Assembly: GCA_023374025.1 (NCBI GenBank)
Contig: SIJG01000053.1
Span: 620,001 to 684,000, forward strand
Direction: 5' to 3'
Origin: Heterodera schachtii
Taxonomy: Eukaryota; Nematoda; Chromadorea; Rhabditida; Heteroderidae
Length of the DNA stretch: 64,000 nucleotides
The translations under genes were made by a program, and so were the position numbers. Positions within the stretch are counted from its first letter, which is position 1. Every line of letters starts with the position of its first letter. The notes under the pieces were generated by a model. It was given only the letters and a program-made list of their open reading frames with translations, was not told the origin of the DNA and made no database searches. This document shows positions 1 to 11,705 of this stretch, in pieces.

Positions 1-840
1 AATCAAAATTTTGGCGCGCTCTCAACTTTAAACCGGTTTTTGAACCGGTTTAAAACTCGAAAAATTGAGTGACAATGGGGCCTCCTGACCCTTTAAAACG
101 GTCAAATTCGCACAATTTTGGTCTCATTCGAAAGCTCTTGACGAGTGAAGTCTATAAATCAAGGAATGAAGTCGTGCCGATGCCATCGGAGCACTGGGAC
201 AACTGAGTCCCAGTGAAAATGGACACTTCAGTACCGAAAATAATAAAGGGGAAATAACAATTTAAAAGCAAAATTCGCAAAAGGGAGCATGCGAAGACGG
301 AGCAAGTAGTGGGGCGAGACGAAGGGCGGAGGAAGCAGTCTGACGAGCGCCACAGGCGGTTGACTGCGGGGGCCCGAAGGGCCCCGCCAATCAGTCAACC
401 GCCTGCGGATCACGCGCGGACTTCTTCCGTAGCCCGTAGTCTCGCCCCACCTACTGGCCGCCGTAGTCGAGTGTGCGGCGGTTTTTTAGCGCAATAAGCT
501 AAATTAAGCTTTTATATTTGACGTTCTTTTCCCATTTTTTTGACTACTGGTTTAAAAATAGTTTTAACGATTTTCAGGACCCATAACATGCGTCGGTTCG
601 ACTTAATTCCCTGATTTTTAGACTTAGCTCGTTAAGAGCTTTCGAATGATACCAAATTTGTTCAAAATTTTTTTATTTAAAATTGATTTTTGGCTGATTT
701 TTGAGGCAAATTTTCGTGATTTAAACCGGTTTAAAAACCGGTTTAAACGCTTTGCCGCGCAGTTTTTTTGACGGTTTAGGCGTTTTCAGCATCTAAGAAA
801 ACTTATAAACGTGTTTTTATGCGATTTTGAGTCTGGGACC
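1..840. repeat. Fold-back (inverted-repeat) element upstream of membrane gene copy 1
   Basis: The sequence near 110-145 (ATTCGAAAGCTCTTGACGAG) recurs inverted near 625-660. Paired AAACCGG/CCGGTTT blocks lie near 30-50 and 722-748. Inside, near 305-456, is a GC-rich hairpin of about 150 bases whose arms include GGCGGTTGACTG and CAGTCAACCGCC. The window edge cuts the left end. The same element is complete in the second duplication unit. It looks like a non-autonomous fold-back or MITE-type element, with no transposase ORF inside. Confidence 0.6.
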
Positions 841-1253
841 TATGATGGATATTTTCCTTAAAATTTTACGATTTCACCCCAAAATTCGAAACTTGCATCT
901 ATTTTCCCATTTTTAGCACCTTTAGCTGTTTTTTCAGAACGGCCGGTTTGCCAGGCCCCGGTAAAAACCGGTAACGGGCAGCACCTAGTTGTGAGTATAT
1001 CCTTCAATTTTTGTGTTAGGTGTCGACGTTGAAATAGAATATGTATTGGAGAAAAGTGTTGAAAGTGATTGACCCAACCAAATTCGCGCCTTTTATAGAC
1101 ACAAAAACAACGATGTGAAGACAATTTTTATCAACTTTTTTTGCCGTATAAAAGCGCTTCTTCCCCCGCATTTGCCATTCATTCCACAACACTTTTATTC
1201 CACCAACTTCATTCTTCACCCACAACATCCTCGTCCCTCCGCTTTAACAACAA

Positions 1254-2699
1254 ATGCTCCGTTCACTGCTCTTCGCTGCCGTGTTCGCTTCACTGCTCAT
1301 CAATTGCTACGAGGCGCGGACGATACGCCTGGCCAACAGTTTCTTATGTGCCAAGAGCGGTTTGTCAGTCGAGGAAGGCCTCACGCAGCACGAGAAGAGC
1401 ATGTGAGTGACAAGGGGAATTACACATTTTGAATAATATGAAATTCCCCCCAATTTCAGTCAAATCAAAGGCGAAGAGATATCAAACACACAGACGGACT
1501 CAGTGCCCATTCTGCTGCTGACAGAGAAGGCGGGGTTCAAGGTGGTGTTCCACACTAACAGCAAGGAGTGCAAGGAGCAATTCAAAATCAAAGAGGACAG
1601 CAAAGGATGCAAGAAACAAAGCACTATCGATGGCCATGTGAGTTTTTCAAGAAATCGCGGACATTTGGCTTTGGAATGTTTTGTTTGTTTCAGAATGATT
1701 TTCCGAAGCCGCCTCACTGTGGTGAAAGTTGCACAGGGTACGAAGTCGTCTGCACCGGTGTCAAGCTGGCTTCAGTCGAGGAACAGGAAATAGGCGGCAT
1801 TGTTGGACTCAAGCGATCGGAACTCGCCAGAATGTTCGGCGGCGCCAAGTGCGAGTGGGAAGCGGTCATTGTGAGTGGCACTGATCATTCGTCTTTTTGT
1901 GTGGTTAAAGCATCCCCATTTTCCCGCTGTTCAGATGCAGGCGCGTTTGCTGGTGTCCGACCTGAAAGATCTTCGTAAAGGGGAGTCCTGTGGGAAAAAA
2001 GAAGACACAAAGCAGCCGAATGTGCCGGTTTGGGCGTGGGTGCTGATCGCCGTGGGGTAATGAATTTGCCTTCCAGCAGAAGTTGCGCTGATTTCGGATT
2101 CAGAAATTGGAATTTCGAACCCTAAAAAATTCCAGGAAGATAATCGGAAAATCGAAGTCCTGGCGTCCAAACAAATTTTCAAAAGAGCAGTTTCTTCATC
2201 ACCTAAAAAGCAGATCGGTCGATGCCTAAATTTTCCAAAAATTATATTCTCTCCTAAATTCGATCGAAAATTCGGATTTTCTGCCAATTACCCTTACATA
2301 CATCATTTACTCAATTCACATTCTCCACAATTTTTCAGCGGCGTCCTCATCCTGCTTTGCATCATTGGGATCGCGGTTTCGTGCATCATCGTGGGAGTCG
2401 GAGCAAAAAAGGAGGGCAGACAGCAGTACGAAACACGACAGACTGGCTCACGATCGCTCTGGAACCGTGCCGCCGGCTCCATCTCGCGCGTGCAGCAACG
2501 CTTCGTGGTGATCCGCGCTCGACCGAGGAAGGCCACCGCCGCATCGCCCGGAGGAGGAGGAAGCGCATTCGGAGGAGGGGCATCCGGCTTCGGAGGAAGA
2601 GGAGGCGGAATGACCACGGGCATGGGACGACCACCGAGCGCGTACGCGGACAACATTACCAAGAAGGGAGCACCATCGTCCAAATACGGCTTCGTGTAG
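1254..2699 (+). CDS. Secreted, single-pass membrane protein of unknown family, copy 1
   Basis: Five exons: 1254-1402, 1460-1637, 1694-1870, 1935-2056, 2339-2699, giving 328 residues in clean phase with GT-AG introns. The start is the first ATG and begins a hydrophobic signal peptide (MLRSLLFAAVFASLLINCYEA). The ectodomain of about 200 residues has spaced cysteines (KECKEQ, KGCKKQ, HCGESC, AKCEWE, GESCGK) typical of disulfide-bonded secreted domains. A transmembrane helix rich in V, L and I (VLIAVGGVLILLCIIGIAV) crosses the exon 4/5 junction. The cytoplasmic tail is basic, then glycine-rich. I do not recognise the family; it is probably nematode-specific. A type I orientation is inferred. Copy 2 differs by a single S-to-N change in the tail. 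Confidence 0.85.
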
Positions 2700-3900
2700 A
2701 AGAACAGGCGCAGACGGAGTGCGATCATATCAAATTAATTTCATTGTTGTATAAATGTGTCCCCTTTCTTTGTCCATCCCACACAATTTCGCTGTGACCG
2801 ATGTGATAATTATTCCGTTCCATAATTGTGGATTATTGTAATTTGATCTTCTTATATGTACAACCATTGCTGTTTATATTAACTTTGCGAGTGTTATGAT
2901 AAACAAATTGAGGCGAGAATCGATGGTTTTCGAGGGTAGGGGTGGTTTTGTGGGAAAAAAACAATTGCTTATTTATTTACAATAGTATTTAGACGGCAAT
3001 TCCTTTTTTAGTTAAAAATTGAGCAAATCATTGGAAAAAATTTTGTGCTAATTGATGTATTGTCAATAGTGAAAAATACTAGGTCGTAGCATAAAAAATG
3101 ACCCCTTTTCATGGGCCGCAAATGTCCCATTTGGCGGCAATCTTTCGGTTCATTGGTCCCGAATTTTTTTTTAAATAAAATTCGGGAAACACATTTTTAA
3201 GGCTAATTTGAGCCGCTGAGTACGAATCTGACCACCTTTTCGACCAATTTCGGTACTAGTGCAGTTGGTACGCCACAAATTTTTTTTTTTTTTTGTTTAA
3301 AGTCGTATAAAAATGTTCCTAGGGTTTTCGAGGTTGCTGATTATGAATCCGACCTCTATTTCGACCAATTCTGAGTCCCGGACTCAAATTCGAACATTTG
3401 GCAGAAAAGTCAAAAATTCTCAAAAAAATGTTTTTTACCATAGAAAAACTAATTTTTGCATGTACAAATAGTTTTTTTACGTCGATCTGATTATGAAATT
3501 AATTGCTCTATATTGTTGATTATATTTATTTGTTAAAAAAACATTTTTTTGGGGGGAATTTTTGACTTTTCGGCCAAATGTTCGAATTTGAGTCCGGGAC
3601 TCAGAATTGGTCGAAATGGAGGTCGGATTAATAATCAACGCCTCGAAAACCCTAGGAACATTTTTTTATACGACTTTAAAAAAAAAAAAAAAAAATTTGT
3701 GGCGTACCAACTGCACTAGTACCCCAATTTCGAATCCCGAACCCGAATTCAAACATTTTTTTTTAAATTAAAAAATTTCAATTTCATCAAATAGACAATT
3801 CGTCAGCAAATTTTTTGGAAAATGTTTATCTGAGCTCCCAAACTCAAAAACACCCAAAACCACTTTTATAGGTTTTCTTATGCGCTGAAAACGATAGAAC
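2700..3900. other. Intergenic region between the duplicated genes
   Basis: AT-rich 3-prime flank of copy 1 with many short homopolymers and the palindromic element at 3252-3723. The left end of the second fold-back element starts near 3830. No supported gene on either strand. Confidence 0.7.
3252..3723. repeat. Palindromic MITE-like element, family A copy 1
   Basis: The element begins GGTACTAGTGCAGTTGGTACG and ends with its reverse complement. The arms pair for most of their length, with a centre near 3488. There is no ORF, so it can only be non-autonomous. Related copies lie at 6861-7415 and, more diverged, at 38616-38939. Confidence 0.85.
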
Positions 3901-4740
3901 AATCAAAATTTTGGCGCGCTCTCAACTTTAAACCGGTTTTTGAACCGGTTTAAAACTCGAAAAATTGAGTGACAATGGGGCCTCCTGACCCTTTAAAACG
4001 GTCAAATTCGCACAATTTTGGTATCATTCGAAAGCTCTTGACGAGTGAAGTCTATAAATCAAGGAATGAAGTCGTGCCGATGCCATCGGAGCACTGGGAC
4101 AACTGAGTCCCAGTGAAAATGGACACTTCAGTACCGAAAAATAATAAAGGGGAAATAACAATTTAAAAGCAAAATTCGCAAAAGGGAGCATGCGAAGACG
4201 GAGCAAGTAGTGGGGCGAGACGAAGGGCGGAGGAAGCAGTCTGACGAGCGCCACAGGCGGTTGACTGCGGGGGCCCGAAGGGCCCCGCCAATCAGTCAAC
4301 CGCCTGCGGATCACGCGCGGACTTCTTCCGTAGCCCATAGTCTCGCCCCACCTACTGGCCGCCGTAGTCGAGTGTGCGGCGGTTTTTTAGCGCAATAAGC
4401 TAAATTAAGCTTTTATATTTGACGTTCTTTTCCCATTTTTTTGACTACTGGTTTAAAAATAGTTTTAACGATTTTCAGGACCCATAACATGCGTCGGTTC
4501 GACTTAATTCCCTGATTTATAGACTTAGCTCGTTAAGAGCTTTCGAATGATACCAAATTTGTTCAAAATTTTTTTATTTAAAATTGATTTTTGGCTGATT
4601 TTTGAGGCAAATTTTCGTGATTTAAACCGGTTTAAAAACCGGTTTAAACGCTTTGCCGCGCAGTTTTTTTGACGGTTTAGGCGTTTTTCAGCATCTAAGA
4701 AAACTTATAAACGTGTTTTATGCGATTTTGAGTCTGGGAC
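3830..4740. repeat. Fold-back element, complete copy in duplication unit 2
   Basis: The left arm (TTTTCTTATGCGCTGAAAAC near 3875-3894) is complemented near 4680-4725. The inner arms match those of the first element, including the GC-rich hairpin near 4205-4356. It immediately precedes the promoter region of gene copy 2, so it may have served as the homology that created the tandem duplication; that is inference. Confidence 0.6.
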
Positions 4741-6840
4741 CTATGATGGATATTTTCCTTAAAATTTTACGATTTCACCCCAAAATTCGAAACTTGCATC
4801 TATTTTCCCATTTTTAGCACCTTTAGCTGTTTTTTCAGAACGGCCGGTTTGCCAGGCCCCGGTAAAAACCGGTAACGGGCAGCACCTAGTTGTGAGTATA
4901 TCCTTCAATTTTTGTGTTAGGTGTCGACGTTGAAATAGAATATGTATTGGAGAAAAGTGTTGAAAGTGATTGACCCAACCAAATTCGCGCCTTTTATAGA
5001 CACAAAAACAACGATGTGAAGACAATTTTTATCAACTTTTTTTGCCGTATAAAAGCGCTTCTTCCCCCGCATTTGCCATTCATTCCACAACACTTTTATT
5101 CCACCAACTTCATTCTTCACCCACAACATCCTCGTCCCTCCGCTTTAACAACAAATGCTCCGTTCACTGCTCTTCGCTGCCGTGTTCGCTTCACTGCTCA
5201 TCAATTGCTACGAGGCGCGGACGATACGCCTGGCCAACAGTTTCTTATGTGCCAAGAGCGGTTTGTCAGTCGAGGAAGGCCTCACGCAGCACGAGAAGAG
5301 CATGTGAGTGACAAGGGGAATTACACATTTTGAATAATATGAAATTCCCCCCAATTTCAGTCAAATCAAAGGCGAAGAGATATCAAACACACAGACGGAC
5401 TCAGTGCCCATTCTGCTGCTGACAGAGAAGGCGGGGTTCAAGGTGGTGTTCCACACTAACAGCAAGGAGTGCAAGGAGCAATTCAAAATCAAAGAGGACA
5501 GCAAAGGATGCAAGAAACAAAGCACTATCGATGGCCATGTGAGTTTTTCAAGAAATCGCGGACATTTGGCTTTGGAATGTTTTGTTTGTTTCAGAATGAT
5601 TTTCCGAAGCCGCCTCACTGTGGTGAAAGTTGCACAGGGTACGAAGTCGTCTGCACCGGTGTCAAGCTGGCTTCAGTCGAGGAACAGGAAATAGGCGGCA
5701 TTGTTGGACTCAAGCGATCGGAACTCGCCAGAATGTTCGGCGGCGCCAAGTGCGAGTGGGAAGCGGTCATTGTGAGTGGCACTGATCATTCGTCTTTTTT
5801 GTGTGGTTAAAGCATCCCCATTTTCCCGCTGTTCAGATGCAGGCGCGTTTGCTGGTGTCCGACCTGAAAGATCTTCGTAAAGGGGAGTCCTGTGGGAAAA
5901 AAGAAGACACAAAGCAGCCGAATGTGCCGGTTTGGGCGTGGGTGCTGATCGCCGTGGGGTAATGAATTTGCCTTCCAGCAGAAGTTGCGCTGATTTCGGA
6001 TTCAGAAATTGGAATTTCGAACCCTAAAAAATTCCATGAAGATAATCGGAAAATCGAAGTCCTGGCGTCCAAACAAATTTTCAAAAGAGCGTTTCTTCAT
6101 CACCTAAAAAGCAGATCGGTCGATGCCTAAATTTTCCAAAAATTATAATTCTCTCCTAAATTCGATCGAAAATTCGGATTTTCTGCCAATTACCCTTACA
6201 TACATCATTTACTCAATTCACATTCTCCACAATTTTTCAGCGGCGTCCTCATCCTGCTTTGCATCATTGGGATCGCGGTTTCGTGCATCATCGTGGGAGT
6301 CGGAGCAAAAAAGGAGGGCAGACAGCAGTACGAAACACGACAGACTGGCTCACGATCGCTCTGGAACCGTGCCGCCGGCTCCATCTCGCGCGTGCAGCAA
6401 CGCTTCGTGGTGATCCGCGCTCGACCGAGGAAGGCCACCGCCGCATCGCCGGGAGGAGGAGGAAACGCATTCGGAGGAGGGGCATCCGGCTTCGGAGGAA
6501 GAGGAGGCGGAATGACCACGGGCATGGGACGACCACCGAGCGCGTACGCGGACAACATTACCAAGAAGGGAGCACCATCGTCCAAATACGGCTTCGTGTA
6601 GAAGAACAGGCGCAGACGGAGTGCGATCATATCAAATTAATTTCATTTTGTATAAATGTGTCCCCTTTCTTTGTCCATCCCACACAATTCCGCTGTGATC
6701 GATGTGATAATTATTCCATTCCATAATTGTGGATTATTGTAATTTGATGTTCTTATATGTAGTACAACCATTGCTTTTTATATTAACTGCGAGTGTTATG
6801 GTAAACAAATTGAGGCGGAGAATCGATGGTTTTCGAGGGG
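3901..6840 (+). repeat. Tandem duplication unit 2
   Basis: Near-identical to 1-2940, with scattered substitutions and one-base indels (for example one extra A near 4140 and a longer T run in intron 3). See unit 1 for contents. Confidence 0.95.
5155..6601 (+). CDS. Secreted, single-pass membrane protein of unknown family, copy 2
   Basis: Five exons: 5155-5303, 5361-5538, 5595-5771, 5837-5958, 6241-6601, giving 328 residues. Signal peptide, cysteine-bearing ectodomain, transmembrane helix and glycine-rich tail are as in copy 1. The only amino-acid difference I see is Ser to Asn in the glycine-rich tail (GGGSAF to GGGNAF). Splice sites are intact, so both copies should be functional. Promoter sequence, including the upstream hairpin element, is duplicated too, so co-expression is likely. 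Confidence 0.85.
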
Positions 6841-8005
6841 AGGGATGGGGAGAATTAGAGATACTAGTGCAGTTGGTACGCAACAAAAAAATTTTTGTTT
6901 TAAGTCGTATAAAAAATGTTTGCAGTGGTTTTTGAGGATGCTGATTATGACATTTCGACCAATTCAGAGTACCGGACTTGAATTCGAACATTTGGTCGAA
7001 AAGTCAAAAATTACGAAAAGGCCCTAGAAATTTTTTAAATGATTTAAAAAATAATTTTATTTTTTATGGTCTGTAAAGTGCACAAGTACCCAATTAATTT
7101 TCGCATGGACAAAATTTTTTTACGTCGATCTGATTATTTAAAAAATTTAAAGTACAACTAATTCCACTGATTGACAAATTAATTTCACTGCTTCAAAACT
7201 TCATGAAAAACTCACATTAGGGGATGACGAGTTTGACGTGTGGCTTACGGAAAAGTTTTTTGAGAATTTTGGACTTTTCGACCAAATGTTCGAATTCGAG
7301 TCCGGGACTCTGAATTGGTCGAAATGGAGGTCGGATTCATAATCAGCGCCGTCGAAAACCTTGAAAATATTCTTTATACTTTAAAACAAATTTTTTTTTT
7401 GTGGCGTACCAACTACGAATTAGACATGTTTCGTGGGAAAAAACATAATTTTTGGTTATTTACAAGTTTTTAGACGGCAATTCCTTTTTGAGTCGGTGTG
7501 TTAAGAATTGAGCAAATCATTGGAAATGCAACAAAAAATTTGGACCGCAAATGTCCCATTTGGCTGGGGCCGCAATCTGAACACCGTTTTTGGCTCTGGT
7601 CATCGAATGGTTTTATGATATTTAAAAAAACATATTTTCCAATTGCAGGGACATTATGGGAAATATATTAATGGAATTATTAAGGATCAATTTAATGCAA
7701 AGAAATCGAGGCAGAGGCATTCAAAATAAGCCAAATTTGTTCTTGGTTTGGTGCCGAAATGATTTGGCGTTGCTCTGTGTCATAATGTCGTTCAGCAAAT
7801 GCATTCAATGCGCCGAATGCGTTGGCCACCGCCTTTCGTATTGGCTGGAGAAGGATTTCCTCAGTTTCGCGGACTCCAATGTAAAGGGTGAAGGCAGCGC
7901 GAACCTTAACAAAAAGCCAAAACAGATTAAAAGGGTTCAGCTAAAATATTATATTTCATTTAAATAAAACTAAAACAAAATTTATGAAAAAACGTTTTTG
8001 TGGCA
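6602..8005. other. Intergenic, repeat-rich
   Basis: Holds the 3-prime flank of gene copy 2, a truncated family A palindrome at 6861-7415 and AT-rich sequence. An ORF of 103 codons at 7656-7967 shows no family resemblance and no splice context, so I do not call it a gene. Confidence 0.6.
6861..7415. repeat. Family A palindromic element, second copy (degenerate)
   Basis: The left arm begins ACTAGTGCAGTTGGTACG at about 6863. The right arm carries the complement (CCGGGACTCTGAATTGGTCG region, then GTGGCGTACCAAC near 7401-7413). The last bases of the right terminus have decayed relative to the 3252-3723 copy, and extra sequence sits in the loop. Confidence 0.7.
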
Positions 8006-11000
8006 TTAAAAAGCAAAACTCGCTTCTGGCCAGTGCTGTTTCAGCCGTTTGAATGCGTCCGCGCAACACTCGTGCAATGCCTTGGGGCTGAAGCGTTCGC
8101 TGGTGGTCACATCCAACGGACTTTTCTGCCCCTGGGCCCGCTGTTCTTGCTCCGCCTAAACATTGGGCTGACAATGAGCAAAAAAAGGAGGGGGGGGGGA
8201 GAAAAGTCGGCGCCTGAAATTGCTCAATGTTCGACTGAAATTTGGCCAACGGTCCCAACAGAATTGCGGAGACGTGTCCGATCATGCTATGGCACCACCG
8301 TCTCAGGTGTGCTTCGATGATCCGTCGTGAGTCCGTTTGGAGTTCGCTGACGTGGACGGGCGACTGAAAGGGAAATTGGGTGAATTCGGAGAAAGGAAAG
8401 GGAAAGGACCAAAAGGAGGAGGGAGAGAAACGCATTGTTGGAGCTGAACTCGAACCAACGGGCTCTGTTCTCGGCGTTCAGCAGCTGAAACATCGACTGG
8501 GTGTACTTGCTCAGGTCCAAGGAGTAGTCGTACTGCGGGTTAATTTGCAGCACCTGAAATTGTCTGTGTGTTTAGCGGTCCTTTTCTTCGCCAAATCATA
8601 CAACATCATTAAGCGACGATTGTCTTGAGAATGGCGCTGTCGAGACTGATCGATTCTGCTGTTTGTTGTGCTGTCGGAAGGGACTGATTTGTTCGCGCAG
8701 TATCAGCAAGTGTTTGATGATGAACAGCTCCGCGTCGAGGGAACGACTGCTGGAGGAACGGAGAGTGGCGTGAGCTGAGCAAAAATTAGTGCAATAATTA
8801 CGGAGTCATTATCTCACCGGGGTCTATTGGCAAGATGCGAATTCGCTCAACCGCTCTTTCCAATGATTGACAGCACGCGTCCAGCAGCTCACGTGAAACA
8901 TTCAGAAACACAGTCGACTTCAAAGGGAAGGGAAGAAATTTGAAGGAAGGAACGGACGACCGACTCACGTCCAAACAACGGTACAATTTGCTAAGGCACA
9001 TCACGGTCCGACGAACAGTCGGATACCACAAGCAATGCTGATCAATCGGCGAAGTACTGCTTGGATTCTGTTGGACAGATTTCTGCGCCGGCAAAGGCGC
9101 GTCGAGGGAGGGCTTTTTGTCCTCGGCAATCGTCGAAGTTGGCAATACTTCGGAATCGGTCGAAACAGCGCTTGTCACCCTCCGTCCCTGGTTGATGTCC
9201 CGCATCATCATCAGCCGCTCCGGATAAACCAAGTCGCCGGGGGCGGCATTGTACTCCAAAATGTCCGACTGGGCGAACAGCGAAGTTCTAAAGCAACAGC
9301 CCCCCCTCCATTCATTGTTGGCCTTTCCCTTGGAATTTCTGTCAATTTCTCCAACTATTCATTCACCTGTACACAATGCGTTCAACAATATCGGCGACGA
9401 GTTCACTCATCACTCGTGCAAAACCAGCACGAGAGTTGGACATTTCGGTGGCCATGTTATTCACATTTTCCGCTATTGCCTCGGTTGGCGAAGTCGCGGA
9501 GAAAGGGGGCGGAAAAGCGTTCGGATGGGACGACGGAAGCGCGGCACAGCGCTCGTCGATCATTTCGACCTGAATTTGCGGAGGGAAACCAACGGAAATG
9601 GACACAGATTGTTGACCTTCAAAAGAGTGCACAGTTGTGCCAGTGTTTCGAGGTGCGGGTTGTGGACGACCAGCGGACGGAGAGTGTCGTAAAGCACGCG
9701 GCAGAGACCCTCAATGAACGCCTCGAAATGGTTGGAGTGGGGCTGAACGGGCCAAAAGGAGAACAGCAGCGAGGCGGGCGTTGTGGGAGTCATCGAAGCC
9801 CTGGGAAGAGGGACGGTCAGTCGCGCTTTACACACATCCGCCAAAGCAACGAACGGACGGACCGCGTGCCGGCCGAATCGTCGAGCACGAAAAATTGACG
9901 ATAAAGACGAAATTCGTCGTCGCATAAACGGAGGAGAAAAGTGCAGCTGTCCCTTGTGAGTGTACACGTCGATTTTTGGCATTGGTGACAAAAGACCTAA
10001 ACAAAATCGGACAAATAGACGACATTTGCTGTCGGTCGTCGGTCACTTGAATTGTGGAGTGCACAATGGGCCGCAACAATTGGTCGCGGATGGCGAAGTA
10101 TTCGTGTTCGCAGTCGGAGACAACAGTTTGGTACTCGGCGGAGTCCGCGAAGAACTGATGGGCTTGGGAAAAGGCGTTTCTGGCAAAAAGCAATTGTCAA
10201 AATGCGCCGATAGAAAGGTCCGTTCCCTTCCCCATCCTTCACCGTATCGCATTGGCCTTAACGCCAAAAATGCCGTACAAAAGGGCGAAAGTGTCGTCGT
10301 CGACGAAGGAAAGTGTCGCCGCCGTCGATGATTGGCTGGAACGGTGCTGGCGGTAGAGCACGTCCTGGCGACATGCCTCAAGGTCGGACAGAACGCCCGC
10401 CTTCACCGCGGTGAGGGAACTGAACAAAGCAGGCAAACGGCCCATCGGTCTAAAGGCAAAGCGACGCGTACCGACTAAGACACTGCTCGTATTTGTGGAT
10501 GAACGCGGCCGCGTCGCGCTGTTCGGGGTGAGCCCGCAAATAGTGGAGACACTCGTGGATGGTGGACAGAATTTGGGTGAACAGAGTCCCGGTCAGCGAT
10601 AGTTTCGGGGTGTCCAATTTCTGAAGAGTTTTCGTCCGACTCGCTAAACTCCGCCCCCTTTGCCAACTTTGACCAGCCATTCGTATCGCTGGTAATAGTG
10701 CAAATTGGCACTGATCTGTTCATTTGCGGCTGCCAATTGAGTCTGTTCTGACATCATCCGATCGCATGCGTTGTGCAGCGACGAGGTCTTCTCGGCCACC
10801 GATTGGTACTTTTCTTCGAGCTCGTGGACAATCTGAGGGGTACCAAATGGAGGACGGAAAACCGGGACAATGTCCGTGGTTCGACTTGGGTATGTCTCCG
10901 TACTCCTCCCCCTCCCAATCGGTTCAGTTGAGTGCTGCTGATCCTTCCGCCCTTTCTCTCACCTGGTCGCACTTTTCTCGCTGCTCACGCAGTTTTTGCA

Positions 11001-11441
11001 AACTCTGACGGCACTTCCTCAGCTGTGCCATCCTTTGTCCTTCGACTGTTTCTCCGTCCCCAAGCAAAAACATTTCTTGGCTCAATTCCTCCATTTTGCC
11101 CTCATCAATCGCTTCCGAATCGCACTGATGGACCAATTTCATTGCTTGCAAATTGTCGGGAAGGAGCAATTGAACGACGCCCTGAAGGGTGAGGGCAAAA
11201 TGATCGAAGAATTCGAAAGTACGGCCAGCCGAAGCCTCCCACAACCCAAATGCCATGACAGAAAATCATTTAGGGAGACCAAACAGACAATCCCTTCTCC
11301 ATGCCCTCCCCCCCCCCCCACCTGCGCTTCGTCATACGCCTCGTCCCTCTCAATTTGGCTATTGTCACCACTCAAAAAAGGCCATTCCGCCGTTTTTTCG
11401 CTTAATAATTCCAAAGTTTGACGTCCCAATTCACCGAACAT
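8006..11441 (-). CDS. cog-3: Conserved oligomeric Golgi complex subunit 3 (COG3/Sec34)
   Basis: Lobe A subunit of the COG tether, which acts in retrograde traffic within the Golgi. Fifteen exons read in phase (minus): 11322-11441, 10963-11235, 10674-10832, 10472-10620, 10243-10419, 9997-10179, 9836-9952, 9617-9800, 9367-9569, 8969-9287, 8818-8917, 8602-8774, 8410-8553, 8214-8363, 8006-8155, about 866 residues (human 828). Diagnostic matches are [45 protein letters not shown] and [15 protein letters not shown]. The N-terminal half is coiled-coil. The last intron (8156-8213) has a GC donor after CAG. The start is the first ATG. The upstream neighbour on this strand is TRAP-alpha, 264 bases away, close enough for an operon. 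Exon 3/4 borders are the least certain. Confidence 0.93.
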
Positions 11442-11705
11442 CGAAAGAAGGAAAAATTAATAATTTTTTTTTTTGCAATTTTATTTAGGAAAATAAGGCA
11501 ATATTGAACGAACCAAATAAAAGTGCACCAATAAATAGGTTGAATTATAATTAAAAATCGTCGTTTTTTACCAAAATATGTTAACAAAGAAATAGAAGAA
11601 AAAGCAACAACGAAATGTGGTGAAAATTACATGAGAATAACGGATTGTTTAGCGAATTCGCACACTTTGCGCTTTGTCATTGTCCCTCCCTTTGTCTTTC
11701 CTTTT

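Larger units (their letters stand above)
1..2940 (+). repeat. Tandem duplication unit 1 (pairs with 3901-6840)
   Basis: Bases 1-2940 repeat almost exactly at 3901-6840, with an offset of 3900 growing to 3902 through single-base indels. The unit holds the fold-back element, promoter region, five-exon gene and 3-prime flank. Introns are as similar as exons, so the event is recent or gene conversion is active. The similarity fades after about 2945 and 6840. Confidence 0.95.

Noticed and set aside
2303..2728. Long proline-rich ORF antisense to the last exon of gene copy 1 (and 6205-6630 in copy 2)
   Set aside because: It is the complement of the glycine-rich coding tail; duplicated only because the gene is.
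7656..7967. ORF of 103 codons upstream of the COG3 3-prime end
   Set aside because: No conserved motif, no splice context, AT-rich intergenic setting; likely chance.
9035..9898. 287-codon plus-strand ORF
   Set aside because: Antisense shadow of COG3 exons; the minus-strand frame has clear COG3 conservation.
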